Shown here in pieces: positions 52,947-62,370 of a DNA stretch of 64,000 bases. Made by a program: the position numbers and the translations under genes. The notes beneath the pieces are model-generated. The model was not told where the DNA came from and did not search any database. It saw only the letters and a list, made by a program, of their open reading frames with translations. The stretch spans positions 186,001-250,000 of the forward strand of contig NZ_AQQP01000002.1 of NCBI RefSeq assembly GCF_002210165.1. Reading direction: 5' to 3'. The stretch is from Phaeobacter sp. 22II1-1F12B (GTDB taxonomy: Bacteria; Pseudomonadota; Alphaproteobacteria; Rhodobacterales; Rhodobacteraceae). Position 1 is the stretch's first letter. Each line of letters starts with the position of its first letter.

Positions 52947-54592
52947 GTCTCGATCGGAAAGGGCTGGCCCTCGAACACCGTGCCCCAGATCGGAATGTCG
53001 CGCAGCGCTTGCGGCTCAACCTCCCACGGGTCCTGTTCCAGCACCGTGAAATCGGCCTTTTTGCCCGCCCGGATCGACCCGATTTCGTCTTCCAGCCCAA
53101 GCACATAGGCCGCATCGATGGTGATCGCCCGCATCGCCGCCTCAAGCGAGGTTCGCTCTTCCGCGCAAAGGACCGAGCCGGATTCCGCGATCCGGTTCAC
53201 CGCGACCCATGCCGAATTCAGCGGCAGCGCCGGGGCCATGGTGAAATCGGAATGCAGCGCGAATGTCACGCCCGCCCGTTCCAGCGAACCCATGCGCGCC
53301 ATCTGCGAGGCGCGCTCATAGCCGATGGAATCGCGCCAATATGCCTCGCCCAGCTCGTGCAGGTAATAGACATTGGCCGAGACAATCGCGCCCAGATCCT
53401 TGATCCGCCGCACCTGTTCCTCGTTCGAGACCCCGAAATGTTCGATGGTAAAGCGGTGATTGAACCGCGGCTTTTCCGCCTGCAACTTTTCCAGCGTGTC
53501 CAGCGCCAGTTCGACGCCCATGTCGCCGGTGCAATGCACATGGATCTGCTTGCCCTCAAGCCAGAAGGCGCGGGCGTGGTCATAAAAGGATTCCGGCGAC
53601 ATCAGCCATTCGCCGTGATGCCCGTCGATGAACCCCGGTTCGCGCATCTGCATCAGCTCGGCAAAGAACCCGCCATCGGTGAAAAGCTTGACGCTATTGC
53701 CGAAAAACAGCCGGTCCGTGTCGCGCCCTTCGAATTCGCGCACCCGCTCGACGTTTTCCTGCGCGTTGCCCTCAAAGGTGCCGCGCTGCAAGGCGCGCGG
53801 AATGATCTTCATCCGGAACGGCACCGTGTCATTGTCCAGCGCGCCCTTGAGAAGCTGCCATTCGATCTGGTCGTTCATCATCGGATACGCCAGTTCTCCG
53901 ATGGTGGTATGCCCGCCCAGATGGACGGTCTGCTTGACCAGTTCCAGCCCTTTCATGAACCGCTGCGGGGCCAGCAGCACCTTGTTCATCGCCTGGGCCG
54001 CCAGCGCCATGCCGGTCTCAAAGAACCGCCCCGAGTCGAGGTCGATCTGCGGATGCCGCTCCAGATCCTCGCGCGCCGTGCCCATCCATTCGATGGCCGC
54101 GTCATTGGCGATGATCTCGTGAAAGGACCGCTGCCAGACAAAGATCGGCTTGGTCGAGGATACCGAGTTCAGCGCCTCGCGGTCCACGTTGCCATGCCAG
54201 ATCCGGTGAAAGCCCCAGGTGACGGTGATTTCCTCGCTGCCGTCATCTGCGGCGATAATCTCGGACAGTCGGGCAAGGTAGTCTTCGTGGCTGGTGACCG
54301 CCGGACAGGTCCGGTCGGGCAGCACCCATTCCATCGCGGTGATGAAATGGCAAGGCATCAGGATCGCGCCCAGCGTCGGGTGCAGGTGCGGGTCGATAAA
54401 CCCCGGCATCAGCACCTTGTCCTCGAACCGCGTGTCGATCTGGTGGGGATGCGCGTCGAGCCAGGGCTTAAGCGTCTCAAGCGTGCCGACCTCGATGATC
54501 CGCCCGTCGCGCACCGCGACGGCGCTTGCCTCGGGCATGGCCCCGGTCATCGTGCGGATCTTGCGCGCGGTGAATACGGTGATGTCGCTCAT
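52943..54592 (-). CDS. Amidohydrolase of the YtcJ-like (amidohydrolase 3) family
   Basis: A 549-residue metal-dependent hydrolase. It has the N-terminal beta-sandwich and the metal-binding GFIDPHLHPT motif, then further ligand residues along the TIM barrel (HVHCTGDMGVELAL, NHRFTIEHFG). Its C-terminal EIGSIRAGKKADFTVLEQDPWEV is a typical closing segment. YtcJ-like enzymes cleave N-acyl or cyclic amide bonds of varied small molecules. It has no signal peptide. It lies between the XRE-cupin regulator and the CobW GTPase on the same strand and is divergent from ABC cluster 3, which suggests hydrolysis of the imported compound. The exact substrate cannot be inferred. Confidence 0.88.
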   Translation of the reverse strand: MSDITVFTARKIRTMTGAMPEASAVAVRDGRIIEVGTLETLKPWLDAHPHQIDTRFEDKVLMPGFIDPHLHPTLGAILMPCHFITAMEWVLPDRTCPAVTSHEDYLARLSEIIAADDGSEEITVTWGFHRIWHGNVDREALNSVSSTKPIFVWQRSFHEIIANDAAIEWMGTAREDLERHPQIDLDSGRFFETGMALAAQAMNKVLLAPQRFMKGLELVKQTVHLGGHTTIGELAYPMMNDQIEWQLLKGALDNDTVPFRMKIIPRALQRGTFEGNAQENVERVREFEGRDTDRLFFGNSVKLFTDGGFFAELMQMREPGFIDGHHGEWLMSPESFYDHARAFWLEGKQIHVHCTGDMGVELALDTLEKLQAEKPRFNHRFTIEHFGVSNEEQVRRIKDLGAIVSANVYYLHELGEAYWRDSIGYERASQMARMGSLERAGVTFALHSDFTMAPALPLNSAWVAVNRIAESGSVLCAEERTSLEAAMRAITIDAAYVLGLEDEIGSIRAGKKADFTVLEQDPWEVEPQALRDIPIWGTVFEGQPFPIET

Positions 54593-54640
54593 CTCTTATG
54601 GCTCCTGTTGGGCATGTCCCCGGCTTTTCCCGGTGGGTCG

Positions 54641-55282
54641 TTAAAAATTCGCCTGCGCAAAGGACCAGACGATCACGGCATCCCCCGGCCCCGGGTTGCG
54701 GCAGGAATGGCTGCCGGTTCCGTTGAGCTGAAAACTGTCCCCGGCGCTGAGCGAAAGGGTCTGGCCGTCGATGGTCAGCTCAAGCTGGCCCGACACGATA
54801 TAGCCGCCCTCGTCCCCCTTGCGGGCACGGCCCTCGGGGCCGGTCCCGGCCTCGGGCGCAAAGGTGGTCAGCACCATTTCGAGGTTTCCGTTCAGATGCG
54901 GCGACAGCAGTTCCTCGCGCACGCCCGCTTGGCTGAGGTTGATCTCGCGCCGCGCCCCGCGCCGCACCACATAGGCGCTCTCGGCGGAGTCTTCCTGTTC
55001 CGCGTGGGAAAAGAACCAGCTGATCGACACGTCAAGCCGCCGCGCGATCTTGTCCAGCGTATCCAGCGTGATCGGGCTTACTCCGCGCTCCAGCTCGCTC
55101 AGATGCCCGACCGACCGGCCAATGGCCTTTGCCATATCGCTCAGCGTCAGCCCCCTTGCCCGGCGAAGCTCACGTATCTGGCGCCCCACCGGTTCGCTGG
55201 CGCTGTTGTTCAGATCGGCATCCGCCTTGGTTGCGTCGACAGGTCCAGCAGACCGCTTCGCTTGAATATTTGCCGAAGTCAC
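54641..55282 (-). CDS. XRE-family regulator with C-terminal cupin domain
   Basis: A 213-residue regulator. An N-terminal lambda-repressor-type helix-turn-helix (IRELRRARGLTLSDMAKAIGRSVGHLSELERG) is joined to a cupin effector domain (EGGYIVSGQLELTIDGQTLSLSAGDSFQLNGTGSHSCRN). This PuuR/HipB-cupin class commonly controls amine, amino-acid or peptide catabolism. The GTG at 55282 follows AAGGGGA; the longer frame from 55369 would cover the promoter and a palindrome. It is divergent from ABC cluster 3 and cotranscribed with the amidohydrolase, so it probably governs both through the 55332-55357 palindrome. Confidence 0.9.
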   Translation of the reverse strand: MTSANIQAKRSAGPVDATKADADLNNSASEPVGRQIRELRRARGLTLSDMAKAIGRSVGHLSELERGVSPITLDTLDKIARRLDVSISWFFSHAEQEDSAESAYVVRRGARREINLSQAGVREELLSPHLNGNLEMVLTTFAPEAGTGPEGRARKGDEGGYIVSGQLELTIDGQTLSLSAGDSFQLNGTGSHSCRNPGPGDAVIVWSFAQANF

Positions 55283-55331
55283 GAGGTTTTCCCCTTCTAA
55301 TTTCACTGGACTGAAAAATTCGTTGCATTTT

Positions 55332-55357
55332 TTCAGAACCGTTGCAACAGTTCTGAA
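55332..55357. promoter_or_regulatory. Near-perfect 26-bp palindrome, candidate XRE-cupin operator
   Basis: TTCAGAACCGTTG and CAACAGTTCTGAA are reverse complements except for one position. The palindrome is centred in the 134-bp gap between the regulator and the divergent binding-protein gene. Further TTGCA-containing half-sites (GTTGCATTTTTT) lie next to it. The location fits a shared operator for both directions. Confidence 0.65.
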
Positions 55358-55416
55358 TATTACAACCACAAGACGCCGGAAAAGCCGCGCAAATAATCAC
55401 CAACAGAGGAACATAG

Positions 55417-57000
55417 ATGCTTGATACTCTCCTGAAATCGCTCCCCGTCGCGCTGGCCGCGACCCTGGGCGCGGCCTCGCTCGCGCAGGCCGAACCCAAG
55501 GCGGGCGGTACGCTTACCGCCTTTACCTCGGGCTACCGGACCCTGAACGCAGCCGTGCAATCGGGGGCCGCCACCGGCGCGCCCGCCTCGCAGATCTTTG
55601 CCGGTCTGGTCACCGTCGGCGCCGATTACGCCATCGAACCCTATCTCGCCGAATCCTGGGAGGTGTCCGAGGATCAGCTGACCGTGACCTTCGATCTCGT
55701 CGATGGCGCGACATTCCACGACGGGGAGCCGATCACCGGCGAGGACGTGAAATTCTCGATGGAGGTGGTCAAGGCGAACCATCCCTTCGGCCAGAACATG
55801 TTCGGCCATGTCACCAGCATCGAAACCCCCGAGGCGGACAAGGTCGTGCTGCATCTCGACCAGCCGGTGCCGGGTCTGCTGATGTCCCTGCAACCGCTGC
55901 TGATGCCGGTGCTGCCCAAGCATATCTACGACGACGGGCAGGACATGAAGACCCACCCCCGCAACATGGAAAACGTGATCGGCTCCGGCCCCTTCATGGT
56001 CGAGGAAAACGACCCGACCCAGCGCCTCACGCTGGTGAAATACGATGATTTCTTCATCGAGGGCCGTCCCTATCTCGACAAGATCGTCTACCCGCTGATC
56101 AAGGACCCGCTGACCCGCGTTCTGATGCTGGAAAAGGGCGAAATCGACTATGCCCCCTTTGCCGGTGTCCGCCCGAACGACGCGACCCGTCTTGAAAAAG
56201 CCGATGGCGTCAATGTCACCACCGACGGCTACGGCGCGATCGGCTACGTGCATTACCTCGAGCTGAACCTGCGCGAAAAGCCGTTCAGCGACCACGCGGT
56301 CCGTGAGGCGCTCGCCCATGCCATCGACACCAACTTCCTCTCGATGGTGATCTTCGGCGGCCGCACCCAGCCGGGCACCGGTCCGTTGCACACGGGCAAC
56401 CCGTTCTACTCGGCGGACGTGCCCATGTACGAACCCGACATGGAAAAGGCGGCCGCCCTGCTCGACGAAGCCGGCTATCCCGTCGGCGATGACGGCGCAC
56501 GGTTTTCCTTTGTGCTCGACGTGCCAAGCTGGGCCCCCGCCGCGCATGTGCCGATGGCCGAGTACATTCAGGCGCAGCTAGCCAAGCTGAACATCGCCGT
56601 CGAACTGCGCAAGGCGCCGGATTTCGGCACATGGGTCAAACGCATCGCAAGCTGGGATTACAACGCGACGATGAACGGGTCATTCAACTATCCCGATCCG
56701 ACCATCGGCGTGCACCGTCATTTCGACTGCGAGAACATCAAGAACGTGATCTGGTCGAACACCCAGGGCTATTGCAACGAAGATATGGACAAGCTGCTTG
56801 ATGCGGCCGCGGTGGAAACCGACATGGACGCCCGCAAGGCGCTCTATGCCGATATCCAGAAGATCGCGCAGGAAGACCTCGTGTTCATCTACATGCCGCA
56901 GGATTTCTCGGCGACGGTCTATTCCGACCGGATCGGCAACGCCCCCGCGTCGCCCTTTGGCGCGCTGGCCCCGTTCACCGACGTCTACCTCGAAGAGTAA
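55417..57000 (+). CDS. Peptide-type ABC transporter substrate-binding protein (cluster 3)
   Basis: A 527-residue family 5 binding protein. A Sec signal peptide ends at LAQA before EPKAGGTLTAFTSGYRTLNAAVQSG. The LAESWEVSEDQLTVTFDLVDGATFHDGEPITGEDVKFS stretch is the conserved family region. It supplies the permeases at 57066-58933. The ligand is probably a small amide or modified peptide given the divergent amidohydrolase, but that is inference. A stem-like GGGAGGGCGG..CCGCCCTCCC sequence follows the stop before the GTG-started permease gene. Confidence 0.92.
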   Translation: MLDTLLKSLPVALAATLGAASLAQAEPKAGGTLTAFTSGYRTLNAAVQSGAATGAPASQIFAGLVTVGADYAIEPYLAESWEVSEDQLTVTFDLVDGATFHDGEPITGEDVKFSMEVVKANHPFGQNMFGHVTSIETPEADKVVLHLDQPVPGLLMSLQPLLMPVLPKHIYDDGQDMKTHPRNMENVIGSGPFMVEENDPTQRLTLVKYDDFFIEGRPYLDKIVYPLIKDPLTRVLMLEKGEIDYAPFAGVRPNDATRLEKADGVNVTTDGYGAIGYVHYLELNLREKPFSDHAVREALAHAIDTNFLSMVIFGGRTQPGTGPLHTGNPFYSADVPMYEPDMEKAAALLDEAGYPVGDDGARFSFVLDVPSWAPAAHVPMAEYIQAQLAKLNIAVELRKAPDFGTWVKRIASWDYNATMNGSFNYPDPTIGVHRHFDCENIKNVIWSNTQGYCNEDMDKLLDAAAVETDMDARKALYADIQKIAQEDLVFIYMPQDFSATVYSDRIGNAPASPFGALAPFTDVYLEE

Positions 57001-57065
57001 AGTAACCGGGAGGGCGGTTTGCGCCGCCCTCCCGACCTCCACCACTCACGAAAGGGACCGCCCCC

Positions 57066-58034
57066 GTGCTCACCGGATTGCTGCGCAAGCTCGCCAATGC
57101 TGTATTATTGCTCTTCGCCGTGCTCGTGCTGAATTTTGCCCTGATCCACATCGCCCCCGGCGATCCGGTCGAGGCACTGGTCGGAGAGATGGGCGGCGCG
57201 ACCCCTGAACTTATCGCCGAGCTGCGCGAAAGCTTTGGACTCGACAAGCCGCTTTACGTGCAGATCGGCCATTACTTGGGCCGCGTGCTGCAGGGCGATC
57301 TTGGCTATTCCACCTATTACGACCAGCCGGTGACCTACCTGATCGCCGAGCGCATCGGACCCACGCTTTTGCTTGTCACCGTCGCCCTGCTCTGGGCCAT
57401 CGTGATCGGCACCATTCTTGGCGTGTTTTCCGCCCAGCGCCGCAATTCATGGATCTCGCACCTTGTCACTGTGCTGTCGCTGGCGGGCTTCTCCGCCCCC
57501 GTGTTCTGGATCGGGATCATGCTGATCCTGCTTCTCTCCGTCGCCTTCCCGATCCTGCCGATCTCGGGCATGACCAGCACCGAGGCCGCGACAAGCACCA
57601 TCGGCTATATCCTCGACGTGGCGCATCATCTGGTGCTGCCCGCGCTGACCCTCGGGCTGATCTACCTCGCCTTTTACAGCCGCCTCTCGCGCACCAGCAT
57701 GTTGGAAGTGCTGGAAACCGATTACGTCCGCACCGCCCGCGCCAAGGGCCTGCCGAAGCGGCTGGTGATCTACAAACACGCGCTGCGCAACGCGGTGCTG
57801 CCCGTCGTCACCTTTGCCGGCCTGCAATTCGGACAGGTGATCTCCGGCGCGGTGCTGGTGGAAACCGTTTTTGCATGGCCCGGGCTTGGCACGCTTGCCT
57901 TTGAATCGATCCTGCGCCGCGACACGCCCACCCTGCTTGGCATCCTGTTCTTTTCCGCCCTGATGGTCGTGGTGATGAACCTGCTGACCGACTTTATCTA
58001 TCGCCGGATCGACCCAAGGATCAAAGCCACATGA
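57066..58034 (+). CDS. Peptide-type ABC transporter permease, DppB-like (cluster 3)
   Basis: A 322-residue, six-helix permease that starts with GTG. IAPGDPVEALVGEMGGATPEL and the EAA loop (LETDYVRTARAKGLPKRLVIYKHALRN) are standard for the family. No closer ATG fits, and GTG is preceded by AAAGGGA at an acceptable distance. It overlaps the DppC gene by four bases. Confidence 0.93.
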   Translation: MLTGLLRKLANAVLLLFAVLVLNFALIHIAPGDPVEALVGEMGGATPELIAELRESFGLDKPLYVQIGHYLGRVLQGDLGYSTYYDQPVTYLIAERIGPTLLLVTVALLWAIVIGTILGVFSAQRRNSWISHLVTVLSLAGFSAPVFWIGIMLILLLSVAFPILPISGMTSTEAATSTIGYILDVAHHLVLPALTLGLIYLAFYSRLSRTSMLEVLETDYVRTARAKGLPKRLVIYKHALRNAVLPVVTFAGLQFGQVISGAVLVETVFAWPGLGTLAFESILRRDTPTLLGILFFSALMVVVMNLLTDFIYRRIDPRIKAT

Positions 58035-58933
58035 GCGTCACCGACACCACCCCGCCCGTCGCCGCGACCGCAGGCAAACCCCTGCCCAAGCCGGTCTCGC
58101 CTTCGCGGCAGGTCTGGCAGATGTTCCGCCAGAACCATTCCGCGATGATCGGGCTATTCATCCTGTTCGCGATCATCGTGATCTCGATCTTCGGGCCGTC
58201 GCTTTATACGGTGTCGCCGCGCGATATGGTCTGGATGCCGCTGACCCCGCCGGGCCAGTCCGAATACCTGCTGGGCACCGACTACCTTGGCCGCGACCTG
58301 CTGGCCGGGCTGATCAACGGCGGGCGCGTGACCATCACCATCGGGTTTTCCGCCGCCGTGCTGACCATCCTGATCGGCGTCACCATCGGCGCGCTGGCCG
58401 GATTCTTTGGCGGCCGCGTCGATAACGTGCTGATGCGCGTGACCGAATTCTTTCAGGTCCTGCCGAACCTGCTCTTTGCGATGGTCGTCGTGATGCTCTT
58501 CTCGCCCTCGCTGATCAATATCGCCATCGCCATCGGCATCGTGTCATGGACCTCGACCGCCCGCCTGACCCGCGCTGAATTCCTCAAAATCCGCGAGATG
58601 GATTACGTCAAGGCCGAACGCTCCATCGGCGCAGGCAATGCCCGACTGATCTGGAAGGTGATCCTACCCAATGCCGCGCCACCGCTGATCGTGGTCGCCG
58701 CGCTTTCCATCGGCTCGGCCATCCTGTTCGAGGCAGGCCTGTCCTTTCTCGGTCTCTCCGATCCCAACGCGATGAGTTGGGGCCGCATGATCGGCGACAA
58801 CCGCCCCTACATCCTCGACAGCTCATGGGGCGTGACCTTTCCCGGCATCGCCATCTTCCTGACCGTGCTGGCCATCAGCCTTGTCGGCGACGGGCTGAAC
58901 GACGCCATCAACCCGAAATTGAGACAGCGATGA
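58031..58933 (+). CDS. Peptide-type ABC transporter permease, DppC-like (cluster 3)
   Basis: A 300-residue permease with a ~40-residue cytoplasmic N-terminal tail. LLGTDYLGRDLLAGLINGGR and the EAA loop (EMDYVKAERSIGAGNARLIWKVILPN) are clear DppC features. It begins and ends in four-base ATGA overlaps with its neighbours, as in cluster 1. Confidence 0.93.
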   Translation: MSVTDTTPPVAATAGKPLPKPVSPSRQVWQMFRQNHSAMIGLFILFAIIVISIFGPSLYTVSPRDMVWMPLTPPGQSEYLLGTDYLGRDLLAGLINGGRVTITIGFSAAVLTILIGVTIGALAGFFGGRVDNVLMRVTEFFQVLPNLLFAMVVVMLFSPSLINIAIAIGIVSWTSTARLTRAEFLKIREMDYVKAERSIGAGNARLIWKVILPNAAPPLIVVAALSIGSAILFEAGLSFLGLSDPNAMSWGRMIGDNRPYILDSSWGVTFPGIAIFLTVLAISLVGDGLNDAINPKLRQR

Positions 58934-59934
58934 CCAGCGATACCCCCCTTCTCTCGGTTCGCGATCTTGAGATTTCCTTCCGCACCGGCGGGCGTGACAT
59001 CCCCGTTGTGCGCGACCTCTCATTTGACCTTTCCGCTGGCGAGACGCTTGGCATCGTCGGCGAATCCGGCTGCGGCAAGAGCATCACGGCGCTTTCGCTG
59101 ATCGGCCTTGTGCCCAGCCCGCCGGGTCGAGTTTCCAAGGGCCAAATCCTGCTGAACGGCGAAGACATCGTGACCGCTGGCGAAGACCGTCTGACCCGCA
59201 TCCGTGGCAATGAAATCTCGATGGTGTTTCAGGAACCGATGACCTCGCTCAACCCGGTCTACACGGTGGGCGAACAGATCGCCGAAACCGCCCGCGCGCA
59301 TTTCGGCAGTTCCCGCGCCGAAGCATGGGACCGCGCGATTGAGATGCTGCGGCTGGTCGGCATCCCCTCGCCCGAACAGCGCGCCCATAACTACCCGCAC
59401 CAGCTTTCGGGCGGGATGCGCCAAAGAGTGATGATCGCCATCGCACTGGTCTGCGAACCCAAGGTGCTGATCGCGGATGAGCCGACCACCGCGCTCGACG
59501 TGACCGTGCAGGCGCAGATATTCGACCTGTTCCGCGAGTTGCAGCACAAGATCAGCGCCGCCATCATCCTCATCACCCATGACATCGGCGTGGTTGCGCA
59601 GATGTGCGACAGGGTCATGGTCATGTACGCGGGCCGCAAGATCGAGGAAGGCCCTGTCCGGTCCTTCATCCGCGACCCGCGCCACCCCTATACGCGCGGG
59701 TTGATCTCCTGCATCCCCAAGCTCAGCCGCGACCCAAGCGATACGCCGGAACCTCTGTTCGAAATTCCCGGCGTGGTGCCAAGCCCCGCCGATCTCGCCG
59801 AGCTCAAGGGATGCGCCTTTGCGCCGCGCTGCAATCGCGCCATCAATGAGTGCCTGTTGCACAGCCCCGCCCTGACCGCGCTGGGCCCCGACCGCGCCGT
59901 CGCCTGCCTGCGCCAAGAGGAGATCCCCGCATGA
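58930..59934 (+). CDS. Peptide-type ABC transporter ATPase, DppD-like (cluster 3)
   Basis: A 334-residue ATPase with Walker [10 protein letters not shown], signature LSGGMRQRV, Walker [13 protein letters not shown] and the C-terminal cysteine region [15 protein letters not shown]. The ATG at 58930 follows the DppC end in an ATGA overlap; the longer frame from 58777 is read-through. It works with the DppF-like partner encoded next. Confidence 0.93.
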   Translation: MTSDTPLLSVRDLEISFRTGGRDIPVVRDLSFDLSAGETLGIVGESGCGKSITALSLIGLVPSPPGRVSKGQILLNGEDIVTAGEDRLTRIRGNEISMVFQEPMTSLNPVYTVGEQIAETARAHFGSSRAEAWDRAIEMLRLVGIPSPEQRAHNYPHQLSGGMRQRVMIAIALVCEPKVLIADEPTTALDVTVQAQIFDLFRELQHKISAAIILITHDIGVVAQMCDRVMVMYAGRKIEEGPVRSFIRDPRHPYTRGLISCIPKLSRDPSDTPEPLFEIPGVVPSPADLAELKGCAFAPRCNRAINECLLHSPALTALGPDRAVACLRQEEIPA

Positions 59935-60929
59935 GCGAGAAACCCGCCCTCAGCGTCTCTGACCTCAAGGTCCATTTCCCGGTCGGCGGCGGCAAGGTCG
60001 TCCATGCGGTCGACGGAATCAGCTTTGACATCCCCGCCGGCATCGCCTTTGGCCTCGTCGGGGAATCCGGGTCCGGCAAGACCACCGCCGCCATGGCCTG
60101 CGCCCGGTTAAACGACCCGACCGACGGCACGATCCGGTTGGGCGGCAAGGACATCACCCATCTGGACGGTGACCAGATGCGGCAGGCCCGGCGCGACATT
60201 CAGGTCGTGTTTCAGGATCCCTACGCCTCGCTCAACCCGCGCGAACGCGCCGGGGCCATCGTCCGCCGCCCGATGGATCTCATGGGGATCGGCACGCCCA
60301 AGGAACGCGAAGATCGCGTCGATGAGCTTTTCGCGACCGTCGGCCTGCGCGCCGAGCAAAAAGCGCTGTTTCCGCACCAGTTCTCGGGCGGGCAGCGCCA
60401 GCGCATCGGTATCGCCCGCGCACTTGCCACAAGGCCAAAACTTATCGTCTGCGACGAACCCGTCTCGGCGCTGGACGTGGCCATTCAGGCGCAGATCCTG
60501 AATCTGCTCGGTCGCCTCAAGGCGGAACTGGGCCTGTCCTACCTGTTCATCAGCCATGACCTTGGCGTGGTCCAGCATCTTTGCGACCAGATCGCGGTCA
60601 TGTACCTAGGGCAGATCGTCGAGATCGGCTCGCGGAGCGAGATTTTCCGACGTCCTATGCACCCCTATACCATGGCGTTGATCTCGGCGGTGCCAACGCT
60701 CGACGCCGGGATGGACGCAGGCATGCGGCTAAAAGGCGACCCGCCCAGCCCGATTTCCCCGCCCGAGGGATGCCGCTTTGCCGGGCGCTGCCAGTTCGCG
60801 CAGGACCGCTGCCGTCAGGAAAGCCCGGTACTTTCGGGCGATCCGGATGGCCACAAGGTCGCCTGTTTCCGTGCCCGCGACCTCGAGGTCGTGGCCCTGC
60901 GCGAGGAACTGACCCGCGTTCCGGCCTAG
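59931..60929 (+). CDS. Peptide-type ABC transporter ATPase, DppF-like (cluster 3)
   Basis: A 332-residue ATPase with Walker A GESGSGKTT, signature FSGGQRQRI, Walker B LIVCDEPVSALD and the C-terminal cysteine region GCRFAGRCQFAQDRC. It starts in an ATGA overlap with the DppD gene. Its TAG stop shares the palindrome CTAG with the stop of the convergent livF gene, so the two coding regions overlap by four bases tail to tail. Confidence 0.93.
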   Translation: MSEKPALSVSDLKVHFPVGGGKVVHAVDGISFDIPAGIAFGLVGESGSGKTTAAMACARLNDPTDGTIRLGGKDITHLDGDQMRQARRDIQVVFQDPYASLNPRERAGAIVRRPMDLMGIGTPKEREDRVDELFATVGLRAEQKALFPHQFSGGQRQRIGIARALATRPKLIVCDEPVSALDVAIQAQILNLLGRLKAELGLSYLFISHDLGVVQHLCDQIAVMYLGQIVEIGSRSEIFRRPMHPYTMALISAVPTLDAGMDAGMRLKGDPPSPISPPEGCRFAGRCQFAQDRCRQESPVLSGDPDGHKVACFRARDLEVVALREELTRVPA

Positions 60930-61633
60930 GCCCCGACGCCCACGTATTGATGCAGCAGGCTCTTGTCGCTGCGGACCTCTTCGATGTCGAAACGGGCCTT
61001 GATCTCGCCGTGGTTCATGAACGCCACCCGGTCGGCAATCGGCAGAACCGCATCCACCCGCTGTTCCACCAGCAGGATCGCGACGCCATCGTCGCGCAGC
61101 TTGACCACCGCCTCGCGAATGCTGGCAATGGCCGAGGGCATCAGCCCTTCGGTCGGCTCGTCCAGCATCAAGACCGACGGGTTCACGCAAAGCGCACGCG
61201 CCATCGACAGCATGGTTTGCTCACCCCCCGACAGCGTGCCCGAGCGTTGCTTCATCCGTTCGCGCAGTACCGGGAAAAGCCCCAGCGCATACTCCAGCGA
61301 CTCCTGCCCCGAATGGCGCGTCATCAGCCCGATCTCGAGGTTTTCCGCTACGGTGAGTTCCGAAAACAGCCGCCGCCCCTGCGGCACATAGCCGATCCCG
61401 CGCCGGGGAATTTCCGAGGCGGGCAACCCGGTCAGCTCTTCTCCATCCAGCCACAGCCGCCCCGCCGCAGGCCGCACCGTGCCCATGATCGCCTTGAGCG
61501 CGGTGGTCTTGCCCGCGCCGTTCCGGCCCATCAGGCAAAGCACCTCGCCGCCCTTAACGGTAATCGAGAAATCACGCAGCGCCTGGCTGCGGCCATAAAA
61601 GGCGTCATAGCCCTCGACGCGCATCTCGCTCAT
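60926..61633 (-). CDS. livF: Branched-chain amino-acid-type ABC transporter ATPase, LivF-like
   Basis: A 235-residue ATPase with Walker A GRNGAGKTT, signature LSGGEQTML and Walker B VLMLDEPTEGL. The GYVPQGRRLFSELTVAENL segment is typical of LivF. It forms a heterodimer with LivG, whose gene it overlaps by four bases. The transporter could carry branched-chain amino acids or another small amide or amino acid, as the LivFGHM family is broad and includes urea systems. No binding-protein gene is in view. Confidence 0.93.
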   Translation of the reverse strand: MSEMRVEGYDAFYGRSQALRDFSITVKGGEVLCLMGRNGAGKTTALKAIMGTVRPAAGRLWLDGEELTGLPASEIPRRGIGYVPQGRRLFSELTVAENLEIGLMTRHSGQESLEYALGLFPVLRERMKQRSGTLSGGEQTMLSMARALCVNPSVLMLDEPTEGLMPSAIASIREAVVKLRDDGVAILLVEQRVDAVLPIADRVAFMNHGEIKARFDIEEVRSDKSLLHQYVGVGA

Positions 61634-62370
61634 GCCGGTGCTCCCAGATAGGCGGCCTGCACCGCGTCATTGTGCACGATTTCACCCGGGCTGCCTTCGG
61701 CCAGTACCCTTCCATTGTCCAGCACGGTGATCCGGTCGGCCAGCGCCATTACCACATCCATGTTATGCTCGATCAGCAGCACCGTGGCCGATTGCGCGAC
61801 CCTACGCACGACCTCCTGAAAGTTCTCGATCTCGGAATCCGACAGGCCTTGCGTCGGCTCGTCCAAAATCAGCAGCTTGGGTTGCAGCGCGAGCCCCATC
61901 GCCACCTCCAGCAGGCGCTGGTGCCCATAGGCCAACGTTCCGGCGGTTTCGTAAAGCAGATCGCCCAGCCCGACCTCCTGCGCGGCCTTGGTCGCGGCGC
62001 GCGCGATCTCCACCTCGCTGACGGGTTTGCGCGAAAACAGATGCGGGCGCAGCCGGTTCTGCGCGGCGATTGCGATATTTTCCAGCACGGTCATCGCGCC
62101 GTAGATATTGGTGATCTGGAAAGTATAGGCGATCCCCATGCGCACCCGTTTATGCGCGGGCATCCCGGTCACGTCGCGATCTTCAAAAAACACCTGCCCG
62201 GCCGAGGGTTTGATCCGCCCCGACAGCAGGCTGACAAAAGTGGATTTGCCCGCGCCGTTTGGCCCGATGATGGCGCGGATCTCACCGGGGTCCAGCGCAA
62301 AATCGACGCCATCCACCGCCTTTAGCCCGTCGAAATGGCGTGACAGCCCCTTGGTACGCAGCAAGGTCAT
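61630..62370 (-). CDS. livG: Branched-chain amino-acid-type ABC transporter ATPase, LivG-like
   Basis: A 246-residue ATPase with Walker A GPNGAGKST, the family's FQITNIYGAMTVLENI Q-loop region, and Walker B LLILDEPTQGLSDSE. In LivG the signature is commonly degenerate, and here the corresponding stretch reads LAYGHQRLLE, in line with the family. I chose the ATG at 62370, which lies in an ATGA overlap with livM; the longer frame to 62427 would be inside livM. It also overlaps livF by four bases. Confidence 0.92.
   Translation of the reverse strand: MTLLRTKGLSRHFDGLKAVDGVDFALDPGEIRAIIGPNGAGKSTFVSLLSGRIKPSAGQVFFEDRDVTGMPAHKRVRMGIAYTFQITNIYGAMTVLENIAIAAQNRLRPHLFSRKPVSEVEIARAATKAAQEVGLGDLLYETAGTLAYGHQRLLEVAMGLALQPKLLILDEPTQGLSDSEIENFQEVVRRVAQSATVLLIEHNMDVVMALADRITVLDNGRVLAEGSPGEIVHNDAVQAAYLGAPA

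Noticed and set aside
53009-55300. A 763-codon open frame on the plus strand across the amidohydrolase and XRE-cupin genes
   Set aside because: No domain is visible; it crosses two good minus-strand genes and has shadow-like composition.
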